This document shows positions 17,731 through 25,898 of a stretch of DNA of 64,000 nucleotides, piece by piece. The notes beneath the pieces are model-generated. The model was not told where the DNA came from. It was given only the letters and a program-made list of their open reading frames with translations, and made no database searches. Source of the stretch: Prolixibacter denitrificans (GTDB lineage Bacteria; Bacteroidota; Bacteroidia; Bacteroidales; Prolixibacteraceae); NCBI RefSeq assembly GCF_003014495.1, contig NZ_PYGC01000007.1, forward strand, positions 185,689-249,688, in the 5' to 3' direction. Position 1 is the stretch's first letter. Each line of letters starts with the position of its first letter. The position numbers and the translations under genes are program-made.

Positions 17731-18819
17731 TCAATCCATCTTTCCCATCGAATCGTACATGTAAACGGCGAAGGTGGCCAGCCAGTGCGAACCAACATAG
17801 TTTTCCGACAACACATGTGGCAAGGCATCGGCGGCGTGTTGATGGGCCATTTGAATCAACTGACGAGCCATCACACTCTCCGGCGGAAATTCCTTCGCTA
17901 TATCGAACATGCACCACGCGCGACTCAGGTTCAGACCATCGAGATGTACGCCTTTGGGGTCGGCGCGGTCGCTGACAACGGCCGGATGTTGCAACGATTC
18001 CGGTATTTGCGGCATAAAAGTCCGGAACCATTCCTGAAAAGCTTCCCGGTCGAGAACGCGCAACATCAAATCGGCTTCGATAAGCGAAGGCGAGAGGAAA
18101 TCATCACCTCCCGGTTCCCAGGCCGCTGGAATATTTTTATCGTTCTCATAATAAAACAGCGCTCTTTCTTTCAGCAAGTTTTCGAATGTCGAATCCCGGG
18201 TTACGTTGGCATAATCGAGCGCCAGCAGTAGTCCCAATGCCGTATTTTCATGAACACCTCTCCGAATGGGATAGTACAATCCCGGCAGGTAAAAATGGTA
18301 ACGTTGAACGAGCTCCTGCGCCAATGGCGCCAGTGTATTCGCCCACTCTTTTCCGTTTGGATTATCCCAGGTCAACAATTCGGCCTGAAGTTTGAGCAAC
18401 CATCCCCATCCGTAAGGCCGTTCGAAACTTTCACGCCCCGGTGCCTGAAAATAGGTAACCTCGGTTTGTATATTCTCTTTCGTAAAATGCCGATCGAGTA
18501 CATCGATGATTTGCTTTCGCTGCGGTAAATCGGGATACATTTTCAATAAACGAACCAGCAACCAATGACCGTGCACAGCCGAATGCCAGTCAAAGCATCC
18601 ATAAAAAGCAGGATGCAATCGGTTAGGCGTCTGTGCATCCTGGGGCCCGTTCATGGTATGACTGATTTTGTTCGGATAAATCTTGTCGACATTCTTCAGG
18701 ACCAGATCGGCAAATTGCGCTGCCTTTTCTTTGGTGAGTTCCGGAACCACCGGCGTTTGAGCTTTTGACATATTCATAAAACTGGAAAGAAACAGGAAAA
18801 GCAAAATTAATTTTCTCAT
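17731..18819 (-). CDS. Exported DUF2891 family protein
   Basis: Starting at the ATG at 18819, the 362-residue protein has a clean signal peptide (MRKLILLFLFLSSFMNMSKAQ). The frame also extends 45 codons upstream without signal-like features, so I rejected the longer form. The mature part shows HPAFYGCFDWHSAVHGHW, RPYGWGWLLKL, GVHENTALGLLLALDYA and GGDDFLSPSLIEADLM, the conserved features of DUF2891, which looks like an alpha/alpha-barrel. The function is not established. Conserved Trp/His/Glu clusters suggest a carbohydrate-active or hydrolytic role (inference). It is monocistronic. Confidence 0.78.
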   Translation of the reverse strand: MRKLILLFLFLSSFMNMSKAQTPVVPELTKEKAAQFADLVLKNVDKIYPNKISHTMNGPQDAQTPNRLHPAFYGCFDWHSAVHGHWLLVRLLKMYPDLPQRKQIIDVLDRHFTKENIQTEVTYFQAPGRESFERPYGWGWLLKLQAELLTWDNPNGKEWANTLAPLAQELVQRYHFYLPGLYYPIRRGVHENTALGLLLALDYANVTRDSTFENLLKERALFYYENDKNIPAAWEPGGDDFLSPSLIEADLMLRVLDREAFQEWFRTFMPQIPESLQHPAVVSDRADPKGVHLDGLNLSRAWCMFDIAKEFPPESVMARQLIQMAHQHAADALPHVLSENYVGSHWLATFAVYMYDSMGKMD

Positions 18820-18978
18820 TATCTGAAGGTTTATATCGGTTAAATCAAATGAATTGTCTGGTTCATGAACTTCTCCTTTGATTTCCCGTAAAGGGATAAA
18901 CGAAAAAGCGCGAAAAAAATTAAGCATTTTTATGGTAAGGGTAACGTAAAACACGCATGAAATCCAAAAAAAAGATTT

Positions 18979-19013
18979 ATTTGCACCTGCAAATCAGTCG
19001 TTGGGAAACGACT
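18979..19013 (+). other. Two back-to-back hairpins in the leader of the RimB-RimK fusion gene
   Basis: A 7-bp inverted repeat ATTTGCA-CC-TGCAAAT (18979-18994) is followed one base later by AGTCGTT-GGGA-AACGACT (18996-19013). They are about 100 bases before the ATG and are not followed by a T-run, so they are more likely leader-RNA or protein-binding structures than terminators. Confidence 0.45.
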
Positions 19014-19033
19014 ATAAAAAACCAATTATCAAT

Positions 19034-19102
19034 ATGATGAAGAGCGATATTCAGGCAAAAAATCTGAATTTACAGACTATATATGAATTGAATATCGAAT
19101 GA
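19034..19102 (+). CDS. Possible 22-residue leader peptide upstream of the RimB-RimK fusion
   Basis: An ATG at 19034 (a second ATG follows at once) opens a 22-codon frame ending in TGA at 19100-19102, only 9 bases before the start of the fusion gene. The peptide is polar (MMKSDIQAKNLNLQTIYELN...) and matches nothing I know. The position suggests translational coupling, but such a short frame may be chance. Confidence 0.3.
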   Translation: MMKSDIQAKNLNLQTIYELNIE

Positions 19103-19111
19103 AGATTTAAC

Positions 19112-20494
19112 ATGATAAACGAAAACAAGATTATTGTCGGAAGCGAAGAATGGTGTTCTCTTCCTGATTTAAACATTCCGGCCATTAAAGCCCGGGTTGA
19201 TTCCGGCGCCAAAACCTCCTCCATTCATGCCATCAACATTCAGCCTTTCAAGAAAGAGGGTATACCGTGGGTGAATTTCGACATTCCTCCTATTCAGAAT
19301 GACGGAAAGACCTCCGTTCATTGTGAGGCAGAAATCGTCGACCGCCGTACGGTGAAGAGTTCCAGCGGCATCAGCGAGCGCAGATATGTGATTAAAACAT
19401 CTGTAGCGTTGGGTGAGGCATCGTGGGAAATTGAACTGACACTAGCCAACCGCGACTCGATGGGTTACCGCATGTTGCTCGGACGCGAAGCAATGAGCGG
19501 CCGTATGCTGGTCGACCCCGAAGCCCGCTTTTTGTTTGGTCAGAAATCAACGGCACACCTGAACGAGTTATACCAGCCAAATCAGCCGGCTCGACAAGGT
19601 TTGAAGATCGGGCTTTTGGCTTCTGATCCCAACCTCTACAGCAATCAGCGCATCATGGAAGCCGGCGAAGCGCGTGGCCACGAGATGCATTTCCTGAACA
19701 TTCGGCACTGTTATATGAAGCTCGATGCCACTAATCCGGAGATTCACTACCGGGGAGGACGGATTTTGAATGATTTGGATGCGGTTATTCCGCGCATCCG
19801 GCCCAGCCAGACTTTCTACGGATGTGCGTTGACCCGCCAGTTCGAGGCGCTTAAGATATTTACGCTCAATTCGGCGGCAGCCATCAGTCAGTCGCGTGAC
19901 AAGCTTTTCTCGTTGCAGTTGCTGCTTCAAAACGGATTGGAGATTCCGACCACGGGATTTGCCAACTCGCCGCTCGATACCTCTGATTTGATTAAGATGG
20001 TAGGTGGTTCGCCCTTGATTGTGAAGTTACTGGAAGGCACACAGGGAAAAGGCGTTGTGCTGACCGAAACCAAAAAGGCAGCCGAGAGTGTGATCAATGC
20101 CTTCAAGAGCTTGCATGCCAACATTCTCGTTCAGGAGTTTGTCAAGGAAGCCAATGGGAAAGATATTCGTTGCTTTGTGATTGATGGCAAAGTGGTGGCG
20201 TCCATCCAGCGGGAAGCTGCTCCCGGCGAATTCCGGGCCAACCTGCACCAGGGCGGAACGGCTTCGGTGGTGAAAGTGACGCCTGAAGAAAAACGCATCG
20301 CCATAAAAGCGGCCAAAACCATGAACCTGAAAGTAGCCGGCGTGGATATTATCCGCTCGGCAAAGGGACCGCTCCTGCTGGAAATCAATTCGTCGCCCGG
20401 ACTGGAAGGCATCGAATCGGCAACCAACAAGGACATTGCAGGTAAAATGATTGCCGCCATTGAAAAACATGTGGGCTGGAAAACAGAGAAATAA
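19112..20494 (+). CDS. RimB-RimK fusion: retropepsin-like protease domain plus ATP-grasp glutamate ligase
   Basis: The 460-residue protein joins two families. Residues about 6-150 form the RimB/RloA2-type aspartyl-protease-like domain (PF05618 by recall), with the DSGA motif at Asp30 ([13 protein letters not shown]) and [15 protein letters not shown]. Residues about 163-460 form a RimK-type ATP-grasp ligase: [47 protein letters not shown], and the metal-binding [14 protein letters not shown]. RimK adds glutamates to the C-terminus of ribosomal protein S6, and RimB processes or regulates this modification. In Pseudomonas these are separate proteins. The target here is inferred; other C-terminal glutamylation is possible. 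Confidence 0.85.
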   Translation: MINENKIIVGSEEWCSLPDLNIPAIKARVDSGAKTSSIHAINIQPFKKEGIPWVNFDIPPIQNDGKTSVHCEAEIVDRRTVKSSSGISERRYVIKTSVALGEASWEIELTLANRDSMGYRMLLGREAMSGRMLVDPEARFLFGQKSTAHLNELYQPNQPARQGLKIGLLASDPNLYSNQRIMEAGEARGHEMHFLNIRHCYMKLDATNPEIHYRGGRILNDLDAVIPRIRPSQTFYGCALTRQFEALKIFTLNSAAAISQSRDKLFSLQLLLQNGLEIPTTGFANSPLDTSDLIKMVGGSPLIVKLLEGTQGKGVVLTETKKAAESVINAFKSLHANILVQEFVKEANGKDIRCFVIDGKVVASIQREAAPGEFRANLHQGGTASVVKVTPEEKRIAIKAAKTMNLKVAGVDIIRSAKGPLLLEINSSPGLEGIESATNKDIAGKMIAAIEKHVGWKTEK

Positions 20495-20521
20495 ATTCTG
20501 GTTGACCACCATACCGCACGT

Positions 20522-20551
20522 AGAGACGCCATGCCTGGCGTCTCTCTTTCT
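20522..20551 (+). terminator. Terminator of the RimB-RimK gene, possibly a dispersed repeat
   Basis: A perfect 9-bp stem AGAGACGCC / GGCGTCTCT (20522-20545) with an ATGCCT loop is followed by CTTTCTT. The arm resembles GTAGAGACGC-type hairpins that I recall as abundant intergenic repeats in Bacteroidota and cyanobacteria. Confidence 0.65.
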
Positions 20552-20688
20552 TACCACCTACGTTGTATTACCTTATCCGCGGGAATACAATTGCCCGACG
20601 CAGCTGGTATGGCCTGCCTCTGCCAATATGAGCATTCCGTGCAGCGTGTGCGGATTACCTATACAAATAGGGGTACTTCATGCAGCGT

Positions 20689-21016
20689 GAATGAATTGCT
20701 CCCCGCCAGCCAAGTATTACATCCAACCCAAATGAATGGCCTGTGGTCAGCCAGGTGCCCCGTTTAATTTAAATGAGCGACCTGGCGACAGCCAGATACT
20801 CCACTCAATTCAAATGAACAACCTGGCGACAGCCAGATACTCCATTTAATTCAAATGAGCGACCTAGCGGCAGCCAGATGCTCCATTTAATTCAAATGGA
20901 TAGTCTGCGGCCAGCCAGTCACTTCATTCAACGCAAACGAGTTGTCCGGCGGAAGCCAGGCAGGCCGTGAAATTTGAATGGTTCGTCTGTGGCCAGTAAT
21001 ATCCCTCGTCGCTACC
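20689..21016. repeat. Imperfect 41-bp tandem repeat, about eight units
   Basis: Unit starts fall exactly 41 bases apart at 20689, 20730, 20771, 20812, 20853, 20894, 20935 and 20976; a decayed copy may begin at 21017. The three central units (20771-20893) are nearly identical: each begins AAATGA, contains CTGGC-GACA-GCCAG (or a close variant), and ends near CCATTTAATTC. GCCAG (GCCAA in the first unit) stays at unit positions 21-25 in seven of the eight. The core is a small inverted repeat, and the junction between units (CATTT-AATTC-AAATG) is a second one. The period is not a multiple of three, so it is non-coding. The flank 20552-20688 holds no gene that I can support. Confidence 0.85.
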
Positions 21017-21063
21017 AGAATGAGCATCGACAACCTATCGCTGTAATGATCATACTAATTTAA

Positions 21064-21093
21064 TTGGCCATACCGGAAGCTTCGTTATTTTTG
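21064..21093 (+). promoter_or_regulatory. Promoter of the MFS transporter gene
   Basis: TTG (21064-21066), a 19-base spacer and TATTTTTG (21086-21093) match the Bacteroidota consensus well. The ATG is only 9 bases further on, so the transcript would be nearly leaderless. It lies directly after the tandem repeat. Confidence 0.75.
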
Positions 21094-21101
21094 CACGCGT
21101 C

Positions 21102-22298
21102 ATGGGGAGCTCGTACAGCCAAAATATCTTCCGGCTTTACATCATCAAGTGCGCCAAATGGTTCATGCTGGTGATGCCCATTGTCGTCCCCTTTTACCAA
21201 AGCAACGGCCTCAGCATGCACGACGTGTTTTTCCTGCGGGCCATTTATTCCGTTGCCATCGTTCTGCTCGAAATACCTTCCGGTTACTTTGCCGATGTGT
21301 GGGGACGAAAAACCACGCTGGTAGCCGGTACAGTGATGGGGGCCATTGGCTTTGGCATTTACAGCTTCTCGTACCGGTTTGGCGAATTTTTAGTGGCCGA
21401 AATGGTGCTGGGCGTCGGACAAAGCCTTATCTCGGGCTCTGATTCGGCTTTGCTGTATGACTCACTCAAAGCCGAAAAACGGGAATCGGAATACCTGAAA
21501 CTGGAAGGACGCGTAACCTCCATCGGAAATTTTGCCGAAGCCATTGCCGGCGTGTTGGGCGGATTGCTGGCCACGCTGAGTTTGCGTTACCCCTATTACG
21601 CACAAACACTGGTAGCTTTTGTAGGCGTTCCGGCGGCCATTTCGCTCAGAGAACCTCCCCGCGACGACCGTCACGTGAAACCCGGATGGAAAGATATTTT
21701 CCAGGTGGTGAATCATTCGCTGATTGAAAACAAACAATTGCGTACAGCCATTCTTTATTCATCGGTTATTGGCACCGCTACCCTCACCATGGCCTGGTTT
21801 GTGCAACCTTTCTTTAAGGAAATATCGCTTCCTCTCTCGATGTTTGGTGTGCTTTGGACCGTACTGAACCTATTGGCCGGACTGGTTTCTATGATTGCTT
21901 ACAAGTTTGAAAATGCGCTGGGGCGGAAAAACACGGTATTCCTCATCCTGATATTTATTACCGGTTCGTACATCGCCATCAGTCAGAACATGACGGCCTG
22001 GGGTATCGCTATTCTGGTGGTCTTCTACTTTGTGAGGGGAATTGCCACGCCCATTCTGAAGAATTACATTATTCAGTATACCACATCGGCTAACCGGGCC
22101 ACTGTGTTGTCTGTACGGAGTTTTATCATCCGAATCATTTTTGCGGGCGTCGGACCGTTCCTGGGTTGGTACACCGACCAGTTCTCTTTGGGTTCCGCGT
22201 TGGCAATTGCCGGCATGGTCTTCTTCACCGCCGGATTTGTCGTTCTGCTACCGTTCCTGCAAAACCGTATCCGCATAAAGCGAACAAATAATCGGTAA
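21102..22298 (+). CDS. Major facilitator superfamily transporter
   Basis: The 398-residue protein has about 12 membrane helices. The MFS signature between helices 2 and 3 is visible as PSGYFADVWGRKTTLVAG. The following helices are VMGAIGFGIYSF and MVLGVGQSLISGSDSALLYD, the latter typical of efflux-like bacterial MFS proteins of unknown substrate. The central loop (EPPRDDRHVKPGWK) and a basic C-terminus (NRIRIKRTNNR) are present. The gene is transcribed alone behind the 41-bp repeat array and ends 2 bases from the convergent MBL gene. Confidence 0.85.
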   Translation: MGSSYSQNIFRLYIIKCAKWFMLVMPIVVPFYQSNGLSMHDVFFLRAIYSVAIVLLEIPSGYFADVWGRKTTLVAGTVMGAIGFGIYSFSYRFGEFLVAEMVLGVGQSLISGSDSALLYDSLKAEKRESEYLKLEGRVTSIGNFAEAIAGVLGGLLATLSLRYPYYAQTLVAFVGVPAAISLREPPRDDRHVKPGWKDIFQVVNHSLIENKQLRTAILYSSVIGTATLTMAWFVQPFFKEISLPLSMFGVLWTVLNLLAGLVSMIAYKFENALGRKNTVFLILIFITGSYIAISQNMTAWGIAILVVFYFVRGIATPILKNYIIQYTTSANRATVLSVRSFIIRIIFAGVGPFLGWYTDQFSLGSALAIAGMVFFTAGFVVLLPFLQNRIRIKRTNNR

Positions 22299-22300
22299 CC

Positions 22301-23065
22301 TCAAGCAATTTCCAGTATCTCGCCATCGAATCCCAGCTCCACGCCTTCGGGCAACTCTTTTGATACTTCAGCATGCAGGCCCATTTGGTGACTGATGTGT
22401 GTGATGTACGCTTTGCGCGGACGAATTTTCCCAACGATCTCGATGGCTTCGCTCAGGCTCAGGTGCGAAATATGCGATTCTTTCCGTAAGGCGTCAATCA
22501 CTACCACCTCTACCCCTTGCAGCTTCTCCAACTCTTCGTCAGCAATCGTACTGAAATCGGTGAGGTAGGCAAATTTCCCTACCCGGAAACCGTAAACCGG
22601 CAACCGGTGGTGCATCACCCGAATGGGAATGATGTCGAGCGAACCAATCTTCAGAACGGAGCCATTGATAGGCACCAGGTTCATCTGCGGCGTGCCGGGA
22701 TATTTTTCTTCCGAGAAAACATAGTCGAAGATGGTGCGCAGGTTCTTATCAACCCGGGCTTCGCAGTAAATGTCGATGGGGGCTTTCCGAATCCAGTTAA
22801 AACTGCGGATGTCATCCAAGCCAAAGATGTGATCGGCATGTTCGTGGGTCAGTAAAATAGCATCGATATTTTGCACCTTTTCCCGCAACATCTGCTGACG
22901 AAAATCGGGGCCGGCATCCACCACTACGCGGGTGCCGTTGTCTTCAATCATTATCGAACTTCGTAAGCGTTTATCGCGCGAATCAATCGAACGACAAACT
23001 TCGCAATTGCAGGCGATTACCGGCACTCCCTGCGAAGTTCCTGTTCCCAGTAATGTTATTTTCAT
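22301..23065 (-). CDS. MBL-fold metallo-hydrolase, PhnP-like
   Basis: The 254-residue protein opens with MKITLLGTGTSQGVPVIACNC and a CNCEVC zinc knuckle. The metallo-beta-lactamase motif is THEHADH, with the further metal ligands in YLTDFS, DALRKESHISHLS and THISHQMG. This set is typical of PhnP-type phosphodiesterases, which cleave small cyclic or linear phosphodiesters and tRNA-like substrates. A phosphonate role has no support in the neighbourhood. It is probably cytoplasmic. The next gene in the same direction (a permease) is upstream by 15 bases, so the two are likely co-transcribed. Confidence 0.85.
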   Translation of the reverse strand: MKITLLGTGTSQGVPVIACNCEVCRSIDSRDKRLRSSIMIEDNGTRVVVDAGPDFRQQMLREKVQNIDAILLTHEHADHIFGLDDIRSFNWIRKAPIDIYCEARVDKNLRTIFDYVFSEEKYPGTPQMNLVPINGSVLKIGSLDIIPIRVMHHRLPVYGFRVGKFAYLTDFSTIADEELEKLQGVEVVVIDALRKESHISHLSLSEAIEIVGKIRPRKAYITHISHQMGLHAEVSKELPEGVELGFDGEILEIA

Positions 23066-23080
23066 GTTGAATTTTACTTT

Positions 23081-24037
23081 TTACGATCCTCCCGACTTTT
23101 CGCGGTAGCGGAATGACAGGTACATCAGGTAAGGCACCATCATCATCCCCATAACGGCCGGAGGAATTCCGCCCCTCGGCGGCAGTAAGGTGAGGCTAAC
23201 AGCAATGGCAAATCCGTTATTCTTCAGCGAAGCCAGCAACATTCCACTGATTTGCTTCGGTCCGTTCAGCTTCTTTGCCCAGCGCTTTAAAGCCCAATCT
23301 GCCGCAAGGCTGATTCCAAAAGTAGCAAAAAAAGTGACGGCGGCTACCGGCAAAAGCAACATTGGGTCGGTCAAAAAAACATCCTGATTGGAGCCAATGA
23401 CGGTATAAATCACCAACGCAAATCCCAAGTTGACAACCTTCCCGCGAAGGTAAAACACCAGCTTTTGAATGGGTTTCGCCAGCAGGAAGCGGGAAGCCAC
23501 CATGGGAATAACGAGCAGGATGACCAAAATACGACCAATAATTTCGGGAGAAACAGAAACGCCCGGAGCAAAAACCATCAACATTACCGGAATCAGGATA
23601 AACGATGCCAGGTAGCTGCCCAATACACCAAACACCGCAAAAGCCACGTCACCACGTAAGATAAAAGCAAACGGAATGACGCCCGTTCCGGCCGGTGCAG
23701 CTGCAATGATCACAAATCCCCAGAAAAGTTCCTTCTCAGGAGTAAACAACCAGGCCAGCAAAATAATGAGCGTTCCCAACACCAAATAACTGGCTGAGAT
23801 ACCAAACAGCATGGGACGAATGAGATTGCGCAGCGGGAAAAATTCCTTGAGGGTTATCCCCGTAAGGGAAAAAGCCAGCACAATGGCCAAAAGCGGTAAA
23901 ACCAACGGGCGTAATGTTTCCGCACCCGCCGGAGCGAGTAAGCCGACAATAACTGCGAGAGAAAATTGGGTATTGCGGAGAAACAAAAAGCGGAGAACGT
24001 ATTTCATAAATTCGGTTACCGACTTCAATCCATACAA
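23081..24037 (-). CDS. Bile acid:sodium symporter-like (BASS superfamily) permease
   Basis: The 318-residue protein has about ten hydrophobic helices: FSLAVIVGLLAPAG, LVLPLLAIVLAFSLTG, FWGFVIIAAAPAGTGVIPFA, and GMLLASLKNNGFAIAVSLTL. The AAAPAG and KNNGFA motifs correspond to the two discontinuous helices of the BASS fold. Substrates in this superfamily include organic anions and arsenite, and none can be chosen here. The start is ambiguous: ATG 24037 or ATG 24007 (MKYVLRFLFLRN), the latter giving a more ordinary N-terminus. It is divergent from the RsmI-type gene and precedes the MBL gene. Confidence 0.75.
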   Translation of the reverse strand: MYGLKSVTEFMKYVLRFLFLRNTQFSLAVIVGLLAPAGAETLRPLVLPLLAIVLAFSLTGITLKEFFPLRNLIRPMLFGISASYLVLGTLIILLAWLFTPEKELFWGFVIIAAAPAGTGVIPFAFILRGDVAFAVFGVLGSYLASFILIPVMLMVFAPGVSVSPEIIGRILVILLVIPMVASRFLLAKPIQKLVFYLRGKVVNLGFALVIYTVIGSNQDVFLTDPMLLLPVAAVTFFATFGISLAADWALKRWAKKLNGPKQISGMLLASLKNNGFAIAVSLTLLPPRGGIPPAVMGMMMVPYLMYLSFRYREKSGGS

Positions 24038-24065
24038 ACAAGCCGGCGAAAATATTGTTTTTCGC

Positions 24066-24073
24066 TACCTTTG
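24066..24073 (+). promoter_or_regulatory. -7 box of the RsmI-type gene
   Basis: TACCTTTG matches TAnnTTTG and lies just 5 bases before the ATG at 24079. It overlaps the frame that would begin at 24055 and so argues for the downstream start. Confidence 0.55.
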
Positions 24074-24078
24074 CGCCC

Positions 24079-24792
24079 ATGAAGAAAATGGCTAATCTGT
24101 ACCTTATACCAACTACGCTTGGCGATACCGAGCCAGGCAACGTAGTACCTGCCAATATAGTTGAAACGGTGCGTTCACTCCGCTTTTTTATCGTGGAGAA
24201 TGTGCGCACCGCACGTCGCTACCTGAAGAAGCTGGATCGCGATATCGACATCGACGCGTTAGAGTTCATGGAGCTGAACAAACATACCGACCGCAAACAA
24301 CTGGAACGTTTTCTGCATCCCGTCTTAAACGGAAACGATACCGGCATTATCTCCGAAGCTGGTTGTCCCGGTGTAGCCGATCCGGGCGCTGACGTGGTGA
24401 AACTGGCTCACGAAAAAGATATCCGGGTAATTCCGATGGTTGGACCATCATCGATTTTGCTTTCGCTGATGGCATCGGGAATGAACGGACAGAACTTTGC
24501 TTTTGTGGGCTACCTTCCCATCCCGAAAGGAGAACGGCAGCGGGCTATCAAAGATTTGGAGCGCCGTTCGGCCACCGAGCACCAAACGCAGATTTTCATC
24601 GAAGCGCCTTACCGGAATACGAAGCTGCTGGAAGATATTTTACAGGCTTGTCACGACGAGACGCGGCTCTGCATTGCCGCCGACATCACACTGGAAAGTG
24701 AATACATCAAAACGCAGACGGTGGCACAATGGAGAAAAGGATTGCCTGAACTGCACAAGCGACCGGCAATTTTTTTGCTTCATAAAGATTGA
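24079..24792 (+). CDS. Tetrapyrrole-methylase-fold SAM methyltransferase, RsmI-like
   Basis: With the start at ATG 24079 (MKKMANLYLIPTTLGD) the protein has 237 residues; 24088 is also possible. The family motifs are LIPTTLGD at the N-terminus, GIISEAGCPGVADPGADVVKLAHE, VIPMVGPSSILLSLMASGMNGQNFAFVGYLP and IFIEAPYRNTKLLEDIL. RsmI 2'-O-methylates C1402 of 16S rRNA. The shorter length and divergence from classical RsmI (about 280 residues) suggest the related Bacteroidota subgroup, whose target is not settled. It is divergent from the BASS-like permease. Confidence 0.8.
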   Translation: MKKMANLYLIPTTLGDTEPGNVVPANIVETVRSLRFFIVENVRTARRYLKKLDRDIDIDALEFMELNKHTDRKQLERFLHPVLNGNDTGIISEAGCPGVADPGADVVKLAHEKDIRVIPMVGPSSILLSLMASGMNGQNFAFVGYLPIPKGERQRAIKDLERRSATEHQTQIFIEAPYRNTKLLEDILQACHDETRLCIAADITLESEYIKTQTVAQWRKGLPELHKRPAIFLLHKD

Positions 24793-24830
24793 TTTCAAAC
24801 TGAATGGCTATACCTGCTTAACAACAGCCG

Positions 24831-24860
24831 TTTGATTTTGGCCACAAATCAATATATTTG
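24831..24860 (+). promoter_or_regulatory. Promoter of the second BASS-family gene
   Basis: TTTG (24831-24834), an 18-base spacer and TATATTTG (24853-24860) fit the Bacteroidota promoter pattern; the ATG follows 20 bases later. Confidence 0.7.
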
Positions 24861-24880
24861 GGCACTGAAAGTCTAAGCCA

Positions 24881-25891
24881 ATGTTTGAAGATTCTCTGGA
24901 AGTTCTGGATCACGTGCGATTGCATTTTAGTCCGGCCGGCATTCTGGCACTAAATATCGCACTGGCCTTTATCATGTTTGGTATTGCGCTGGATATTCAT
25001 ATTTCCGATTTTCGCAAAATTATTACCCGACCGAAGTCGACCTTAACAGGAATTGTTTCTCAGTTTTTGCTGTTGCCTGCACTTACCTATTTGCTGGTTC
25101 TCTTTTTGCGTCCGACGCCAACCGTGGCCCTGGGTATGATTCTCGTAGCATCCTGCCCTGGTGGAAACATTTCCAATTTCATTTCCTCGCTGGCTAAGGG
25201 AAATACGACGCTGTCCATCGGTTTATCAGCTATTGCGACCCTTTCAGCTACTTTTATGACGCCATTAAACTTTGCCTTCTGGGGAAGTCTTTATACCCAT
25301 TTCTACAACCGTAACGATGCCGAGGCGTTGCTGCGTCCGTTGCATATCGACTCGGGACAGATGTTCCAGACAGTATTCATTCTATTGGGTATTCCGTTGG
25401 TGCTGGGACTCATTTTCGCGCGCCGTTTTCCTCGTTTAACGGTTAAAATAAGAGGCCCCATCCGGAAGCTGAGTGTTGGTATTTTCATTGCCTTTGTGGT
25501 GATTGCGCTGGCCAAGAATTTTGAATTCTTCATTCAGTTTATTCATCTCATTTTCATTATCGTGCTTATTCATAATGCACTGGCCCTTGTCACCGGATAC
25601 AGCGCCAGCAGCCTGATGAAACTGCCGCAGACCGACCGGCGAACCATTGCCATCGAAACCGGTATCCAGAATTCCGGACTGGGACTGGCACTCATCTTTA
25701 ATCCCAAAATATTCCCGCCCGACATGGAACTCGGCGGTATGGCCATCATTGCGGCCTGGTGGGGCATCTGGCACATTGTCTCCGGTTTGAGCCTGTCGTG
25801 GTTCTGGTCGCGTAAACCGGTCACAGACGACGAAGCCGAAGCAGAACCATTGGTGAATGTTCACCATCACAGCCACGCGGAAGGGAAATAA
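24881..25891 (+). CDS. Sodium/bile-acid symporter family (SBF/BASS) transporter
   Basis: The 336-residue protein has about ten membrane helices. Family motifs are LNIALAFIMFGIALDI (helix 2), LVASCPGGNISNFISSLAKGNTTLSIGLSA (the sodium-site region) and AIETGIQNSGLGLALIFNP (the second discontinuous helix). It matches the SBF family far better than the permease at 23081 does. The usual substrates are organic anions such as bile acids, keto acids or pantoate. The C-terminus is acidic and then His-rich (VHHHSHAEG), which may bind metal or be neutral. The acyltransferase gene begins 7 bases after its stop codon, so the two are an operon. Confidence 0.88.
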   Translation: MFEDSLEVLDHVRLHFSPAGILALNIALAFIMFGIALDIHISDFRKIITRPKSTLTGIVSQFLLLPALTYLLVLFLRPTPTVALGMILVASCPGGNISNFISSLAKGNTTLSIGLSAIATLSATFMTPLNFAFWGSLYTHFYNRNDAEALLRPLHIDSGQMFQTVFILLGIPLVLGLIFARRFPRLTVKIRGPIRKLSVGIFIAFVVIALAKNFEFFIQFIHLIFIIVLIHNALALVTGYSASSLMKLPQTDRRTIAIETGIQNSGLGLALIFNPKIFPPDMELGGMAIIAAWWGIWHIVSGLSLSWFWSRKPVTDDEAEAEPLVNVHHHSHAEGK

Positions 25892-25898
25892 GGAAATT

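Noticed and set aside
17686..18231. 181-codon plus-strand frame overlapping the DUF2891 gene
   Set aside because: It is antisense to DUF2891, whose family motifs and signal peptide fix the real strand.
20451..20767. Small plus-strand frames (79 and 78 codons) between rimBK and the MFS gene
   Set aside because: They overlap the end of rimBK, its terminator and the start of the 41-bp repeat, and the translations lack protein-like composition.
20689..21016. CRISPR array
   Set aside because: The 41-bp units are contiguous with no unique spacers, and no cas genes are near. It is an ordinary tandem repeat.
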